36,640 nt of DNA from [Limnothrix rosea] IAM M-220 (GTDB taxonomy: Bacteria; Cyanobacteriota; Cyanobacteriia; Cyanobacteriales; MRBY01): NCBI RefSeq assembly GCF_001904615.1, contig NZ_MRBY01000039.1:1-36640 (forward strand), in the 5' to 3' direction. Below the pieces are notes generated by a model. The model saw nothing but the letters and a program-made list of their open reading frames with translations. It was not told where the DNA came from and made no database searches. Made by a program: the position numbers and the translations under genes. Positions 1-9,860 of this stretch are shown one piece after another; positions within the stretch are counted from its first letter, which is position 1, and every line of letters starts with the position of its first letter.

Positions 1-53
1 CGTGTCTCCTTTTCTCTAAAGAATTTTGGCTACATTCTTATCCATAACTGACG

Positions 54-1541
54 TTAATTAGCAACAGTCTCAGTAGGATTCTTTTTAAGGGTATCGGACA
101 TCAGGAGCCAATCCTCGCCGAGCTGAATCGTAATATCCGTTGAGAGCACCCCCGTACTTTCAACACGAATTTCTCCAAATCCCAAGTTTGACCGCATTTC
201 CGCCGCCATTAGATCATCACCGCCCTGGGCAATAATGCGAGTACTTTGCAACGGTTCTGACCAGTCACTGGCAATGGTTACCCGTTCATAGCCCATGGAG
301 CTTAGATACTGAAGCAGCGATCGCACGGCATTGGCATCACCTGTGCTGTCTTGAATGGCAATACGGACTCGACTGGGAGTTGTCACGGCAACTTCATCTA
401 AATCTCCCACATCAAAATGTTGTGCCATTACATCACTAATACGACGGTGGTGGGGTAACCAAAAACTTGTATTGCCATTTTTACCATCACCACTAAATTC
501 TCCGGGTAACATCACCATTTGCATGTCGCTACGATTGACTTGGGAGGCAAAACCCGCAAGGGCAATGAGTTCTTGCACGCTGAGGTTGGTATCAATATGG
601 GACTGGACAATGGACAAAATCTTCGGCAACTTAACCAGATTTCCCGGTGTTAATGCTTGCTCTAAAACTGCCCGAATTAATGTTTGCTGGCGTTGCACCC
701 GGCCAATATCGCCGTAGCCATCGTAGCGAAACCGTAAAAACTGTAGGGCTTTTTCGCCGTTTAGCACCTGTTCCCCTTCTTTGAGGTCAATATAAAGGTG
801 CTGACTATGGTCGGTATATTTCATGTCTTTGGGGACATATACTGTGACACCGCCTAGGGCATCAATCAATTTTTCAATACCTTGGACATTGACCCGAATA
901 TAACGGTCTAATTCAATGCCGCCAAGGAGGTTGCTAATACTTTTTGCGGCCAGAACAGCGCCGCCGTAGGAGTTGGCGTGGTTGATTTTGCCGACACCGT
1001 AGCCTTCGATATTGGCTTGGGTATCCCGGGGGATAGACAGGACTGACATGCGTTGGTCTTCGGGATTAAAGCGCACCACAAGCATTGTGTCGGATAATCC
1101 TTCAAAGGAGTTGACTAGGGCATGGTAGCCGAGGTCTGGCTGGTTTGGGTCATCGACATCGGAGGTTAAAACTTTGGTGCCCAAAAGCATGATGTTCACG
1201 GGGCGAGTCAATTCTGGGAGGCGTAAACTCTGGGAGGCGATCGCCTCATCTTGGGAAAAGACCGTGAGTTCTTCTGGAGCCATGGGTGTTTGGCGCAGCG
1301 GTGTTGAAGAAAGGGAGACAGCTAATAGTGCACCGGCCGTTGCTGAAGCGATAGAAACTCCCGTTAAACCGCACCAAATCATTACCCAATGCCAAAACAG
1401 TAAAGGCTTTTTTTTCGGCTTACGCTTTTTGCCTTTTGAACTGGGCTTGGTGAGACGTTGATTTCTCGTCCCGGTGGTTTTTAGTTTGCGACTCTTCTGT
1501 GGGGAAGGGGATGAATGTTTTGCAGGCACAGGTTTTCTCAC
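54..1541 (-). CDS. LytR-CpsA-Psr (LCP) family cell-envelope ligase
   Basis: LCP proteins transfer lipid-linked glycopolymers to the cell wall, acting at the outer face of the inner membrane. The 495-residue product has a very basic, Lys-rich N-terminal tail, one membrane helix at about residues 48-75, an LCP core from about 110 to 300, and a C-terminal LytR_C-like domain at about 390-480. The core shows the family signatures SIPRDTQ and RFRYDGYGDIGRVQRQQ, whose Arg and Asp residues bind the pyrophosphate substrate and metal. The start is a GTG with no strong ribosome-binding site, so the N-terminus is uncertain, but the basic tail plus helix is typical. In cyanobacteria the acceptor polymer is unknown. 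Family assignment is firm; the substrate is inference. Confidence 0.9.
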   Translation of the reverse strand: MRKPVPAKHSSPSPQKSRKLKTTGTRNQRLTKPSSKGKKRKPKKKPLLFWHWVMIWCGLTGVSIASATAGALLAVSLSSTPLRQTPMAPEELTVFSQDEAIASQSLRLPELTRPVNIMLLGTKVLTSDVDDPNQPDLGYHALVNSFEGLSDTMLVVRFNPEDQRMSVLSIPRDTQANIEGYGVGKINHANSYGGAVLAAKSISNLLGGIELDRYIRVNVQGIEKLIDALGGVTVYVPKDMKYTDHSQHLYIDLKEGEQVLNGEKALQFLRFRYDGYGDIGRVQRQQTLIRAVLEQALTPGNLVKLPKILSIVQSHIDTNLSVQELIALAGFASQVNRSDMQMVMLPGEFSGDGKNGNTSFWLPHHRRISDVMAQHFDVGDLDEVAVTTPSRVRIAIQDSTGDANAVRSLLQYLSSMGYERVTIASDWSEPLQSTRIIAQGGDDLMAAEMRSNLGFGEIRVESTGVLSTDITIQLGEDWLLMSDTLKKNPTETVAN

Positions 1542-1625
1542 ACCGGAAAGACCAAAATAACTAGGAGGGTTGGGTACTTTGATAGCTATGCTAAACCAGA
1601 GGTTCCCTTTTTGGTAATTTGCAAC

Positions 1626-2009
1626 TTAGGAAAAGTATTTGCGTTCTAAATCATTGGCAAGGCGATCTATACCGGAAATGGTGGGTTTTTCGGCCTTTTG
1701 CCAAACACGCACCATCAAAAACAGACAGCTTAGAAAATAGCCCGATGTCCATAAACTGTTGAAAAACATGACTCGAAAGGCTGTCGTACCGGAAAGATGA
1801 TCGGCTCCCCAACCCAATCCGAGATAAGTGAGCAACCAACCGAGCATTAGGATAACGGCTAGGCGGCTAATCTGTTGTTCCCGGCGATCGCCTTGGCGGC
1901 GATAAAGCTGCCATAGGGCTGGGAAGAAACCAATAACTGGCAACAAATATAGGTAGAGCTTTAATTGCTTAATACGGTCTTCGCCGAAGGTATCCGGTTT
2001 GGTTGCCAT
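1626..2009 (-). CDS. Small integral membrane protein, function unknown
   Basis: A 127-residue protein that I do not recognise beyond a cyanobacterial-looking hypothetical membrane protein. Three hydrophobic stretches are visible, at about residues 19-36, 50-68 and 78-102. They are separated by a basic Arg-rich loop (residues 37-48, YRRQGDRREQQ) and followed by a charged C-terminal tail ending ERKYFS. It starts at ATG on the minus strand, ends about 85 bp before the LCP gene and could be cotranscribed with it. There are no cysteines or catalytic motifs. The ORF is open for its full length and contains a HIP1 octamer, like its neighbours. Confidence 0.7.
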   Translation of the reverse strand: MATKPDTFGEDRIKQLKLYLYLLPVIGFFPALWQLYRRQGDRREQQISRLAVILMLGWLLTYLGLGWGADHLSGTTAFRVMFFNSLWTSGYFLSCLFLMVRVWQKAEKPTISGIDRLANDLERKYFS

Positions 2010-2054
2010 AGTGGTAAAGGTTTAGCTGACTCCAATCTTAAAAGAAAATTGTCT

Positions 2055-2095
2055 ACTCGTCCTCTATCTTCTCGGTAATTTTTTTAAGGACGAGT
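2055..2095. terminator. Hairpin between pentapeptide gene and membrane protein
   Basis: A perfect 8-bp inverted repeat, ACTCGTCC (2055-2062) and GGACGAGT (2088-2095), lies just downstream of the minus-strand pentapeptide-repeat gene. The loop is long (25 nt) and holds a run of T on the plus strand. No clean U-tract follows on the minus strand, so termination is only a guess. Confidence 0.35.
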
Positions 2096-2148
2096 GATTT
2101 TAGCAATGTGGTTTAGCCTCGGAGTGAGAAGAATATTATTCAAGGTGA

Positions 2149-3069
2149 TTAATAGCGAACAATACCATTTGGCATGGTGGCACGGCGGAGATTGACTTGA
2201 CCGAGTTGGGTTTCGTCGAGGTTTGCGCCGAGTAAATTACATTGCTCTAAATTGGCAAAGTTTAGGTGGCAGCCCCGGAGGTTTGCGCCCTGTAAATTTG
2301 CGCCGACAAAGTTTGTGTAGCGTAGATCGGCACCCCGTAGATTCGCACCAGCGAGATCGGCTCCGGCAAAGTTGCCATAGGTGGCGATCGCCCACCGTAG
2401 ATCTGTCTGTCTGAGGGTTGCGGCTTGGAAATTTGCGCCAAATAAATAACTGTTGTGGAGATGGGTGCGAGTCAGATCGGCACCAGCAAGGTTTGCTTTA
2501 TACAGTTGCCCTGTGGCAATTTCTGCTTCAAATAAATTGGCGCGACTGAGATCTGCCTCATTTAAACTCGTTTTAAGGAGACAAGTGTCGCTGAGATTGC
2601 TACGGTTGAGACGCGCTGCGGTTAAATTCGCACCGAACAGATCGCACTGGCGTAGGTTTGTCCCGATTAAGTTGGCATTTTGTAAATTGGCATTTTTTAG
2701 GAGACTTTGGCGAAAATCACTGCCGATACAGTAGGCTTCTTGTAAATTTGCACCACTGAAGTTTCCCTGGGATAAATCTGCATTACTTAAATTCACCTGT
2801 TGCAGATTTGCTTCTTGGAGCTGCAGATGGTCTCCTTGGATCGTGCTGAGGTTTGCTTCTTTTAAGTTCGCTGCGATAAGACGTGAATAGCTGAGTCGGG
2901 CTTGACTAATATTGCAATGGCTCAGGTCAACGCCACGGAGATTGAGATGGCTTAAGTTTTGCGCACTTAAGTCGGGGGCGATCGCCGGATTAGACCGTCG
3001 CCATTGATGCCACTTCAGCGTACCTTGCTTCAGAATATGTAACGCGCCGCGATAATCTTCTTGCCCCAT
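2149..3069 (-). CDS. Pentapeptide-repeat protein
   Basis: A 306-residue protein made almost entirely of A(D/N)Lxx pentapeptide repeats from about residue 35 to 295. These should fold into a right-handed quadrilateral beta-helix. The first 30 residues form a short non-repeat cap (MGQEDYRGALHILKQGTLKW). No membrane helix or signal peptide is evident, so it is probably cytoplasmic. Cyanobacteria carry many such proteins and most have no known function; a gyrase-mimicking role is known only for a few distant members. The start is ATG. It ends about 140 bp from the small membrane protein gene and begins about 45 bp after the stop of ccmP on the same strand. Confidence 0.9.
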   Translation of the reverse strand: MGQEDYRGALHILKQGTLKWHQWRRSNPAIAPDLSAQNLSHLNLRGVDLSHCNISQARLSYSRLIAANLKEANLSTIQGDHLQLQEANLQQVNLSNADLSQGNFSGANLQEAYCIGSDFRQSLLKNANLQNANLIGTNLRQCDLFGANLTAARLNRSNLSDTCLLKTSLNEADLSRANLFEAEIATGQLYKANLAGADLTRTHLHNSYLFGANFQAATLRQTDLRWAIATYGNFAGADLAGANLRGADLRYTNFVGANLQGANLRGCHLNFANLEQCNLLGANLDETQLGQVNLRRATMPNGIVRY

Positions 3070-3115
3070 GTCCTAATCTGTCTGTCCCCCTACCGATCAG
3101 TCTTTGTCTATACCT

Positions 3116-3754
3116 TTACTCTTTCCGTAGATCTAAGCTCGCCCGTCCCGGCAAACTCTCCAACGCCGCTAAGGCTGCCCGTGATCCCGCAAGGATATCA
3201 CGCTCCTCACCACCGAGGTAAACCCGTCCAAAACTACCCACTGCTGTCACCTGTAAGATATTAATTTGCGCATATTTTTCCGCTTCGTTGGCAGCTAAGG
3301 CGGCATAGGCAGCTGGCTGTACCTCTAGCACATAAAGGGTCTGACCCGCAAGCAGCATTTGGCCACGGCGATTGCGATTAATCAGTTGTGCCTGGTGCGG
3401 GTCAATATTGCGAATGATCTGACTGGACACTACCTTGGGTTTTAAGCAATCCCGCTCAGTGGCTCCTAAAGAATCTAAAATTGCTTTTCCTGCTGTGCGT
3501 GTGTCCCCCTGTTTTTTTGAGTGGATTTCGAGTAAGCCGTAAAGACGTTCGACAAATTGAACCCCCGGTCTAACGGAGGTGGCTTTGAGAGCCACATCGG
3601 TAATGCGATTAATTTCGATGCCTGGTGATATTTCGATCCAGAGGGAAGAATCTCCCGGCAAGGGCAAAAAACCTAGGGCCACAGTTCCGATATAAGAGGC
3701 GTGTTGGGGTTGTAGGCTATCGATGTAGACGTAGCTACGGAGTTCAATGCCCAA
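3116..3754 (-). CDS. ccmP: Carboxysome shell protein CcmP (tandem BMC domain)
   Basis: CcmP is a BMC-T shell protein: two fused bacterial-microcompartment domains form trimers that stack into a double-layered, gated pore thought to pass larger metabolites such as ribulose bisphosphate and 3-phosphoglycerate. The 212-residue product matches the family's length. It shows the characteristic start [20 protein letters not shown], the mid-protein [20 protein letters not shown] segment and the [17 protein letters not shown] region. The start codon is TTG at 3752-3754, chosen because the protein begins MGIELRSY and no in-frame ATG precedes it; AGGA lies about 10 bases upstream. It is not next to other ccm genes, which is usual for ccmP. 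Recognition is from recalled family sequence. Confidence 0.88.
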   Translation of the reverse strand: MGIELRSYVYIDSLQPQHASYIGTVALGFLPLPGDSSLWIEISPGIEINRITDVALKATSVRPGVQFVERLYGLLEIHSKKQGDTRTAGKAILDSLGATERDCLKPKVVSSQIIRNIDPHQAQLINRNRRGQMLLAGQTLYVLEVQPAAYAALAANEAEKYAQINILQVTAVGSFGRVYLGGEERDILAGSRAALAALESLPGRASLDLRKE

Positions 3755-3862
3755 TGCTTTTTTTTCCTGTCTGGCTTGACTGCGTTAAAAGTGTACCCTA
3801 ATTCTGTTCTGGCAATGTTGGGACAGAAAATAAGTCTGCCTTTCTGCAGGCCTCAGCTTTGC

Positions 3863-4354
3863 TTATGTTAGGTGGGTTTTAATGATGGCGATCGCCGCAT
3901 CGATAGTCTGGGCGATCGCAAATTGATGGGGGGCAAATTTACGAAAGAAATTTTTGGTCTCAATATCGGGTTTAAGCAGGATCACAGGGCGCGAATTTTT
4001 GATCGCGAGGGCGACTTCTGAAGCTGTTCCCATACCCATGCCAACGGCAACCACCACATCCGAACTCAGAACATTAATATTATTGCGGGCATTGCCAAGG
4101 TCTGTGCAAATGACTACATCTACAAATTCTGAAGCAGCGGCGCGATCGCCTCCCGGTAAAATTCCAACTGTCATCCCTCCAGCTTGTTTTGCGCCTCGAT
4201 TTGCAGCTTCCATTACTCCCGCAGGTCTACCGCCTGTTAATGTCACCCAACCCTGTCGGGCGATCGCCCGCCCTAATTTTTGCGCATCCTCAATATTTTC
4301 TGAAGTTGCACCACTACCTGCTCCCATTACCCCAATCATTATCTGACGCGACAT
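3863..4354 (-). CDS. TIGR00725 / LOG-like Rossmann protein
   Basis: A 163-residue single-domain protein with a nucleotide-binding Rossmann-like fold. Visible motifs are an N-terminal IGVMGAGSG loop, GWVTLTGGRPAGVMEAANRGA, and VVVAVGMGMGTASEVALAI. The last resembles the PGGxGTxxE signature of LOG and 'lysine decarboxylase-like' proteins, but without the exact catalytic pattern. Related proteins have been described as molybdenum-cofactor carrier-like or DprA-like; the true ligand is unknown. The start is ATG. It lies between ccmP and murA on the same strand but is separated from murA by that gene's terminator, so it probably has its own promoter. Confidence 0.8.
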   Translation of the reverse strand: MSRQIMIGVMGAGSGATSENIEDAQKLGRAIARQGWVTLTGGRPAGVMEAANRGAKQAGGMTVGILPGGDRAAASEFVDVVICTDLGNARNNINVLSSDVVVAVGMGMGTASEVALAIKNSRPVILLKPDIETKNFFRKFAPHQFAIAQTIDAAIAIIKTHLT

Positions 4355-4396
4355 CTTATCTGATTTCCTTCCTTTGAATTTGTTTGATCATTGATC

Positions 4397-4430
4397 AAAA
4401 AAAAGCCACCGAAGAAAATTTCGATAGCTT
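4397..4430 (-). terminator. Rho-independent terminator of murA
   Basis: Read on the minus strand, AAGCTATCGAA pairs with TTCGGTGGCTT (11 bp including two G-U wobbles) around a 6-nt loop and is followed by eight T. It sits about 45 bp past the murA stop codon. Confidence 0.88.
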
Positions 4431-4475
4431 TAAAAAAGTCAAATTGTAATTTTTATCCTTTAAACAGCTGCAAGA

Positions 4476-5822
4476 TTATTCAGCTTCAACCGTTGTCAAA
4501 CGCTCGATCTTTGCACCTAACGCTTTGAATTTACCTTCTAAATCGTCATAACCGCGATCCATATGGTGAATACCATGCATGATCGTTGTGCCTTCAGCCG
4601 CGAGACCTGCAAGTACTAGAGCCGCAGATGCTCGGAGATCGGTTGCCATCACTGGCGCACCAGAGAGGAAAGGTACGCCGTTGATAATTGCGTTATTGCC
4701 TTTGAGCTTAATGGCTGCGCCCATGCGACTGAGCTCAGCGACGTGGTGCATGCGGTTTTCAAAAACAGTCTCCGTCACCACACTACTCCCTTCACATAGG
4801 GTAAGCAGCGCCATAAATTGTGCCTGCATATCTGTGGGAAAACCGGGATAGGGAAGGGTTTCGATATCCGTTGCCCGCAGACCTTGGGGTTGGAGTCTCA
4901 AACGATCAGGGCTTTCTGCGATTACCTTTGTGCCTGTTTCCTCAAGCTTGGCAATGACCGGAAGTAAGTGATCTGGAACGACGGGGAAAATACTAAAAGC
5001 GGATTGAGTGATGGCACCGGCAACGAGGAATGTGCCTGCTTCAATGCGGTCGGGAATAATCGGGTAGTCCGTGCTGTGGAGGCGATCGCAACCTTGAATA
5101 ATAATTTTATTACTACCATCCCCCATAATCGTCGCGCCCATGGAGCGACAGAAATTAGCGAGATCAACAACCTCTGGTTCCTGCGCTGCATTTTCGATAA
5201 TGGTTTGTCCCTCAGCAAGGGTCGCCGCCATCATTAAAGTTTCGGTGGCCCCGACACTGGGATAATCCAAATAAATTTTTGCACCCTGAAGCTTGCGGCG
5301 GCTGCCTCGAACAGTAGCATGCACAACACCATGCTCAATCATCACTTCCGCGCCCATTGCCCGTAGGCCACGCACATGGAGATCTACAGGACGAGCACCA
5401 ATGGCGCAGCCACCGGGTAGGGGAACCTGGGCTTCACCCATGCGGGCGAGGAGGGGGCCGATGATAAAGAAACTTGCCCGTAGTTTTGAAACAAGCTCAT
5501 AGGGGGCTTCAGAGGTGCTCAGATGCCTTGTGTCGAAGTCAATGGCTTGGGGACTTGCTGTGATGCCAACGCCTAGGGCTCGGATCACATCACTCATGCG
5601 TTTGATATCTGCGAGGTCTGGGATATTCGTTAGGCGACATTCATCGCTACAGAGTAGTGTGCCAGCCATAATGGCGAGGGCAGAATTTTTAGCGCCACTG
5701 ATACGAACTTCGCCACTGAGGGAATGTCCACCTGTAATTTTGAGAACTGTTGCAGATTTCTCAGGTGCTTCGGTTGGTGTGCTGACGGGAGCAGAAGTGT
5801 TAATGGGTCGATCCTCCACCAT
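4476..5822 (-). CDS. murA: UDP-N-acetylglucosamine 1-carboxyvinyltransferase MurA
   Basis: MurA catalyses the first committed step of peptidoglycan synthesis, moving enolpyruvate from PEP to UDP-GlcNAc in the cytoplasm. The protein shows the substrate-binding Lys in [14 protein letters not shown], the active-site Cys in the mobile loop [15 protein letters not shown] (the Cys that fosfomycin alkylates), and the C-terminal [17 protein letters not shown] motif. The reading frame extends upstream to a TTG at 5852. The first ATG at 5822 is preferred, giving 448 residues. Even so, there is a disordered Pro/Ser/Thr-rich N-terminal extension of about 25 residues before the conserved fold. No strong ribosome-binding site marks either start. 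The gene is monocistronic, with its own terminator downstream. Confidence 0.95.
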   Translation of the reverse strand: MVEDRPINTSAPVSTPTEAPEKSATVLKITGGHSLSGEVRISGAKNSALAIMAGTLLCSDECRLTNIPDLADIKRMSDVIRALGVGITASPQAIDFDTRHLSTSEAPYELVSKLRASFFIIGPLLARMGEAQVPLPGGCAIGARPVDLHVRGLRAMGAEVMIEHGVVHATVRGSRRKLQGAKIYLDYPSVGATETLMMAATLAEGQTIIENAAQEPEVVDLANFCRSMGATIMGDGSNKIIIQGCDRLHSTDYPIIPDRIEAGTFLVAGAITQSAFSIFPVVPDHLLPVIAKLEETGTKVIAESPDRLRLQPQGLRATDIETLPYPGFPTDMQAQFMALLTLCEGSSVVTETVFENRMHHVAELSRMGAAIKLKGNNAIINGVPFLSGAPVMATDLRASAALVLAGLAAEGTTIMHGIHHMDRGYDDLEGKFKALGAKIERLTTVEAE

Positions 5823-6025
5823 GGATTTTGGGGAAATGGGGAAATTTGTCAAAATTTCGTCTTGATTCTACATGAATAAGTGTGATCAGTATGATTTAGA
5901 TCATCGATTTTTTTGTTCACTGTTCTGAATGGGTATTCAGGAAATCAATCATCTTTTGCGAATAGCCTTGACGTTTCAAAAAAAGCAAAACATAATTAAT
6001 GATTGTGTGATTTAGATTCGCGCCT

Positions 6026-6110
6026 GCGGGACTGGCGGAATTGGTAGACGCGCTAGATTCAGATTCTAGTGGGAATTTATCCTGTGCGAGTTCAAGTCTC
6101 GCGTTCCGCA
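6026..6110 (+). tRNA. tRNA-Leu (CAG anticodon)
   Basis: An 85-nt tRNA with a long variable arm. The acceptor stem GCGGGAC pairs with GTTCCGC (one G-U), with discriminator A. The D-arm TGGCGGAATTGGTAGACGC is class-II leucine-like, the anticodon loop TTCAGAT gives CAG, and the T-arm contains GCGAGTTCAAGTCTCGC. The 3' CCA is not encoded. It reads CUG leucine codons. Confidence 0.96.
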
Positions 6111-6213
6111 TAAAGTATGGTTAGCTCCTGTATTGGGCTGGGCTTAAGGGTTACGATGATGGCCGCAAGTTGAATTGCTTCTGGTGTATCGTACGGTAAA
6201 AATTTCAATAAAA

Positions 6214-6987
6214 ATGCTAACGAGTTTACAAAATCCTCTCATTAAGGACTTTCGTAAGTTACAGAAGAGTCGTGAAAGGCGATTACGGGGTCTTTGTCTT
6301 TTAGAGGGCACAAATCTTGTTGAGGCGGCGATCGCCAAAAATCTTGACTTTAGAACGGTACTTTTTACGGAAACTTGGGTTGAGAGATATCCCGATTTAT
6401 ATAGAAAGTTAAGGGGCGATCGCCTAGAACTTGTTTCACCGGAAGTTTTGCAGAAGGTAGCGACAACGGTTAATCCTGACGGCATTGTTGCGAGTTTAGA
6501 TAGCACATTAGTGCAACGACAGTTACCAAAGAAATTACAGTTGGGGATTGCCATTGAGCGGTTACAAGATCCCGGGAATTTAGGCACGATTATTCGGACG
6601 GCGGCGGCTACGTCAGTGGATGCTCTACTACTCAGTGGGGATAGCGTCAATCCAGAGAATCCAAAAGTTTTACGTGCATCGGTGGGAGCATGGTTTCAAA
6701 CACCAACGATTGTTTGTGATAATTTTGCTGGTCAAATTAAGGCTTATCGACAGCAAGGAGTACAGGCGATCGCCACGCTACCCAACGCCACTAAAACATT
6801 TTGGGATGTGGATTGGACGCGTCCAAGTTTAATTTTGCTAGGCAACGAAGGGGCGGGTTTATCGCCAGAAATTGCCGCTTTAGCCGACGAACAAGTCACT
6901 ATTCCCATGGTAAAGGGGGTGGAATCTCTCAATGCGGCGATCGCCTGCGCACTTTTACTTTACGAAGCCCAACGACAAAATCGATAA
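6214..6987 (+). CDS. SpoU/TrmH-family RNA 2'-O-ribose methyltransferase
   Basis: A SpoU (SPOUT) enzyme that methylates ribose 2'-hydroxyls in rRNA or tRNA using S-adenosylmethionine bound in a trefoil knot. The three family motifs are clear: motif 1 LQDPGNLGTIIRTAAATS, motif 2 LILLGNEGAGLS, and motif 3 IPMVKGVESLNAAIACALLLYE. The N-terminal third resembles the substrate-binding domain of TsnR/RlmB-type enzymes. The frame is open from 6175, but the ATG at 6214 is preferred because MLTSLQNPLIKDFRKL is where the conserved N-terminus of the family begins. Target nucleotide unknown. It follows tRNA-Leu by about 100 bp. Confidence 0.9.
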   Translation: MLTSLQNPLIKDFRKLQKSRERRLRGLCLLEGTNLVEAAIAKNLDFRTVLFTETWVERYPDLYRKLRGDRLELVSPEVLQKVATTVNPDGIVASLDSTLVQRQLPKKLQLGIAIERLQDPGNLGTIIRTAAATSVDALLLSGDSVNPENPKVLRASVGAWFQTPTIVCDNFAGQIKAYRQQGVQAIATLPNATKTFWDVDWTRPSLILLGNEGAGLSPEIAALADEQVTIPMVKGVESLNAAIACALLLYEAQRQNR

Positions 6988-7095
6988 ATTAAACCCAATA
7001 ACTTAATAGCACCTTCTTAATTTGTTTATTGATGTATAAACATGATTAAACTTATCTTTTTGTAATAGCTTTTTGTCTAAAAACAAGCCTAAATA

Positions 7096-7190
7096 CCTAG
7101 CAAATCTAGGAGAATGTTTACTTTTATTGTTGAGCTGTAGGGAGACAGTTTTTGTTTGGGAGAATGCCAGCAATAGAAAAAAGCTATTGC
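7096..7190 (+). promoter_or_regulatory. Two inverted repeats in the chlB leader
   Basis: Two perfect inverted repeats lie in the 225-bp gap before chlB. The first is CCTAG-caaat-CTAGG at 7096-7110. The second is GCAATAG-aaaaaag-CTATTGC at 7170-7190, whose 3' arm ends 22 bp before the start codon and just ahead of a weak GAGAG ribosome-binding site. The first could be an operator and the second an mRNA hairpin that affects translation. Neither matches a regulator site I can name. Confidence 0.35.
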
Positions 7191-7212
7191 AAAAAAGAGA
7201 GTATAGATACCT

Positions 7213-8739
7213 ATGAAGCTCGCCTATTGGATGTATGCTGGTCCTGCTCATATCGGCACGCTACGAATTGCCAGTTCTTTTAAAAATGTCCACGCAATCA
7301 TGCATGCGCCATTAGGAGATGATTACTTTAATGTCATGCGTTCCATGTTGGAGCGAGAGCGTGACTTTACACCTGTGACGGCCAGTATTGTTGACCGCAA
7401 TGTTTTGGCGCGGGGTTCTCAGGAAAAGGTCGTTGATAATATTGTTCGCAAGGATAAAGAAGAGCATCCAGATCTTATTGTTCTAACACCCACTTGTACT
7501 TCAAGTATTTTGCAAGAAGACCTCGAAAATTTTGTGTCCCGCGCTCAGCTTGATGCCAAGGGAGATGTCATCCTCGCTGATGTAAATCACTATCGAGTCA
7601 ATGAGCTACAGGCGGCTGATCGTACGTTGCAGCAAATCGTTGAATATTACATCAATAAAGCACGAAAGAAAGACGATTTAGATATCGAAAAAACAGCCAA
7701 TCCTTCTGTCAATATTATCGGGATTTCTACCCTCGGTTTTCACAACAACCATGACATTCGTGAACTGAGAAAATTGATGGCAGATTTGGGGATTGAGGTA
7801 AATCTTGTGATTCCCGATAAGGCGTCCGTCCATGATTTGAAAAAGTTGCCAAAGGCTTGGTTTAACTTCATTCCCTATCGTGAATTGGGTCATGGTACTG
7901 CCCAGTATTTAGAGAAAGAATTTGGGATGCCCTATGTCGATATTGCGCCAATGGGTGTGGTGGAAACAGCCAATTGTATTCGTCGGATTCAGCGGGTACT
8001 CAATGATCGGGGTATAGCAATTAATTATGAAAAGTTCATCGATGACCAAACGCTCTATGTCTCTCAGGCCGCATGGTTTAGTCGTTCCATTGATTGTCAA
8101 AATCTAACTGGGAAAAAAGCCGTTGTGTTTGGTGATAATACCCACGCTGCTGCCATGACCAAAATTTTGACACGGGAAATGGGTATCCATGTGGTTCTAG
8201 CAGGAACTTACTGTAAGTACGATGCCGAATGGTTCCGCGAGGAAGTCAAAGATTATTGTGATGACATTCTCATTAGTGAAGATCACGGGGAAATTGCTGA
8301 TGCGATCGCCCGATTAGAGCCAGCGGCAATTTTTGGGACACAGATGGAACGCCATGTGGGTAAACGCCTCAATATTCCCTGCGGTGTGATAGCTGCGCCC
8401 ATTCACATCCAGAATTTCCCCGTAGGCTATCGTCCATTCTTGGGTTATGAAGGCACCAATCAAATTGCGGATTTAGTCTACAACTCCTTCACTTTGGGCA
8501 TGGAAGATCATTTATTAGAAATCTTTGGTGGTCACGATACAAAAGAGGTGATTACCCAAACGATGTCTGCCGATGGTGATCTGAGCTGGACGACGGAAGC
8601 GCAAGGGCAACTCAATAAAATTCCGGGTTTCGTGCGGGGTAAAGTGAAACGCAATACGGAAAAATTTGCTCGGGAGCGAGGCTTTAACGAGATTTCCCTA
8701 GAGGTTCTGTATGCCGCTAAGGAATCGGTTGGCGCTTAG
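7213..8739 (+). CDS. chlB: Light-independent protochlorophyllide reductase subunit B
   Basis: ChlB pairs with ChlN to form the nitrogenase-like catalytic component of dark-operative protochlorophyllide oxidoreductase, which reduces ring D in chlorophyll synthesis with electrons from ChlL. The 508-residue length is normal. The N-terminus [20 protein letters not shown] is highly conserved. The LGDDYF motif near residue 36 supplies the Asp that replaces a cysteine as ligand to the NB 4Fe-4S cluster. TPTCTSSIL and the C-terminal [20 protein letters not shown] (light-independent reductase tail) are also present. chlL and chlN are not in the window, as is usual in cyanobacteria. The enzyme is oxygen sensitive; the leader carries hairpins that could reflect regulation. 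Confidence 0.97.
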   Translation: MKLAYWMYAGPAHIGTLRIASSFKNVHAIMHAPLGDDYFNVMRSMLERERDFTPVTASIVDRNVLARGSQEKVVDNIVRKDKEEHPDLIVLTPTCTSSILQEDLENFVSRAQLDAKGDVILADVNHYRVNELQAADRTLQQIVEYYINKARKKDDLDIEKTANPSVNIIGISTLGFHNNHDIRELRKLMADLGIEVNLVIPDKASVHDLKKLPKAWFNFIPYRELGHGTAQYLEKEFGMPYVDIAPMGVVETANCIRRIQRVLNDRGIAINYEKFIDDQTLYVSQAAWFSRSIDCQNLTGKKAVVFGDNTHAAAMTKILTREMGIHVVLAGTYCKYDAEWFREEVKDYCDDILISEDHGEIADAIARLEPAAIFGTQMERHVGKRLNIPCGVIAAPIHIQNFPVGYRPFLGYEGTNQIADLVYNSFTLGMEDHLLEIFGGHDTKEVITQTMSADGDLSWTTEAQGQLNKIPGFVRGKVKRNTEKFARERGFNEISLEVLYAAKESVGA

Positions 8740-8793
8740 GAATCCTGTGATTTTGCTGTAGAGTAAAAAGCCGAATCTTAGAAATCTGCCCTG

Positions 8794-9783
8794 ATGCTAA
8801 AAGTTGTTTTCTTTGGCACGCCGCAATTTGCTGTGCCTTACCTCGAACGTTTGCTGGAACACCCGGAGTTTGAAGTGCTGGGGGTGGTAACGCAACCGGA
8901 TAAGCGGCGGGGTAGGGGCAGTAAGTTGATTCCTTCGGCGATAAAAAAAGTGGCGATCGCCCACAATTTGCAAGTATGGCAACCGAAACGTATTAAAAAA
9001 TCCTCTGAAACTTTGGCGGAGCTTGAAGCGTTGGGGGCTGATGTTTTTGCGGTGGTTGCTTACGGGCAGATTTTATCGAAGCAAATCCTTGATATGCCCC
9101 GCTATGGCTGTGTGAATGGTCACGGTTCTCTGTTGCCAAAATATCGAGGAGCTGCGCCGATCCAGTGGAGCATTGTCAATGGCGAACCGGAAACGGGTAT
9201 GACCACAATGCTGATGGATGAAGGCATGGATACTGGTGCAATGCTTCTAAAGTCTGTAACGCCTATCAATCTTTGGATGAATGCCCATGATTTGGCAGTG
9301 GAATTAGCGACATCTGGGGCAGATTTAATGGTCAAAACATTGCTAGCATTACCCGGCGATATGGTGATGCCCACGCCCCAAAATCACGACGCGGCAACCT
9401 ATGCGCCGTTAATTCAAAAAGAAGATTTTATTCTCGATTGGACTCAATCGGCGATCGCCCTCCATAACAAAGTGCGGGGATTTTATCCCGGTTGCGTCTC
9501 CACTTTTCGCGGTCAAAAACTGAAAGTACTTGAAACTGTACCGATTAAGCCAGAATATTTCGAGCAGTACCCAGACAAATTAAACGCCCTGAAAACTCTC
9601 GATATTCCAGCGGGGCAAACAGGAGAAGTGGTGGCGATCGCCAAAAAGCTCGGAGCCATTGTTCAAACAGGCGATGGTCACATCCTGCTCAAGCAAGTGC
9701 AGCCTTCCGGCAAAAAAGCTCAGTCCGGCTGGGACTTTGTCAATGGTCAACGCCTTGAACTGGGCGATCGCCTCGGAGAATAA
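8794..9783 (+). CDS. fmt: Methionyl-tRNA formyltransferase
   Basis: Fmt formylates the initiator Met-tRNA using 10-formyl-tetrahydrofolate. At 329 residues it has the usual length. The N-terminal Rossmann domain starts [17 protein letters not shown] and carries the tRNA-binding loop [12 protein letters not shown]. The catalytic Asn-His pair sits in [19 protein letters not shown] and the catalytic Asp in [14 protein letters not shown]-terminal OB-like domain for tRNA binding follows from about residue 210. It starts 54 bp after the chlB stop and may be transcribed with it. Two HIP1 octamers sit in the C-terminal third. Confidence 0.96.
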   Translation: MLKVVFFGTPQFAVPYLERLLEHPEFEVLGVVTQPDKRRGRGSKLIPSAIKKVAIAHNLQVWQPKRIKKSSETLAELEALGADVFAVVAYGQILSKQILDMPRYGCVNGHGSLLPKYRGAAPIQWSIVNGEPETGMTTMLMDEGMDTGAMLLKSVTPINLWMNAHDLAVELATSGADLMVKTLLALPGDMVMPTPQNHDAATYAPLIQKEDFILDWTQSAIALHNKVRGFYPGCVSTFRGQKLKVLETVPIKPEYFEQYPDKLNALKTLDIPAGQTGEVVAIAKKLGAIVQTGDGHILLKQVQPSGKKAQSGWDFVNGQRLELGDRLGE

Positions 9784-9860
9784 GCTGCCCTCACCCCACT
9801 ACTACCCTTACTCGTTTTTTAATTGCATTACATTTCTTAGATTAGACGACAATAACACCT

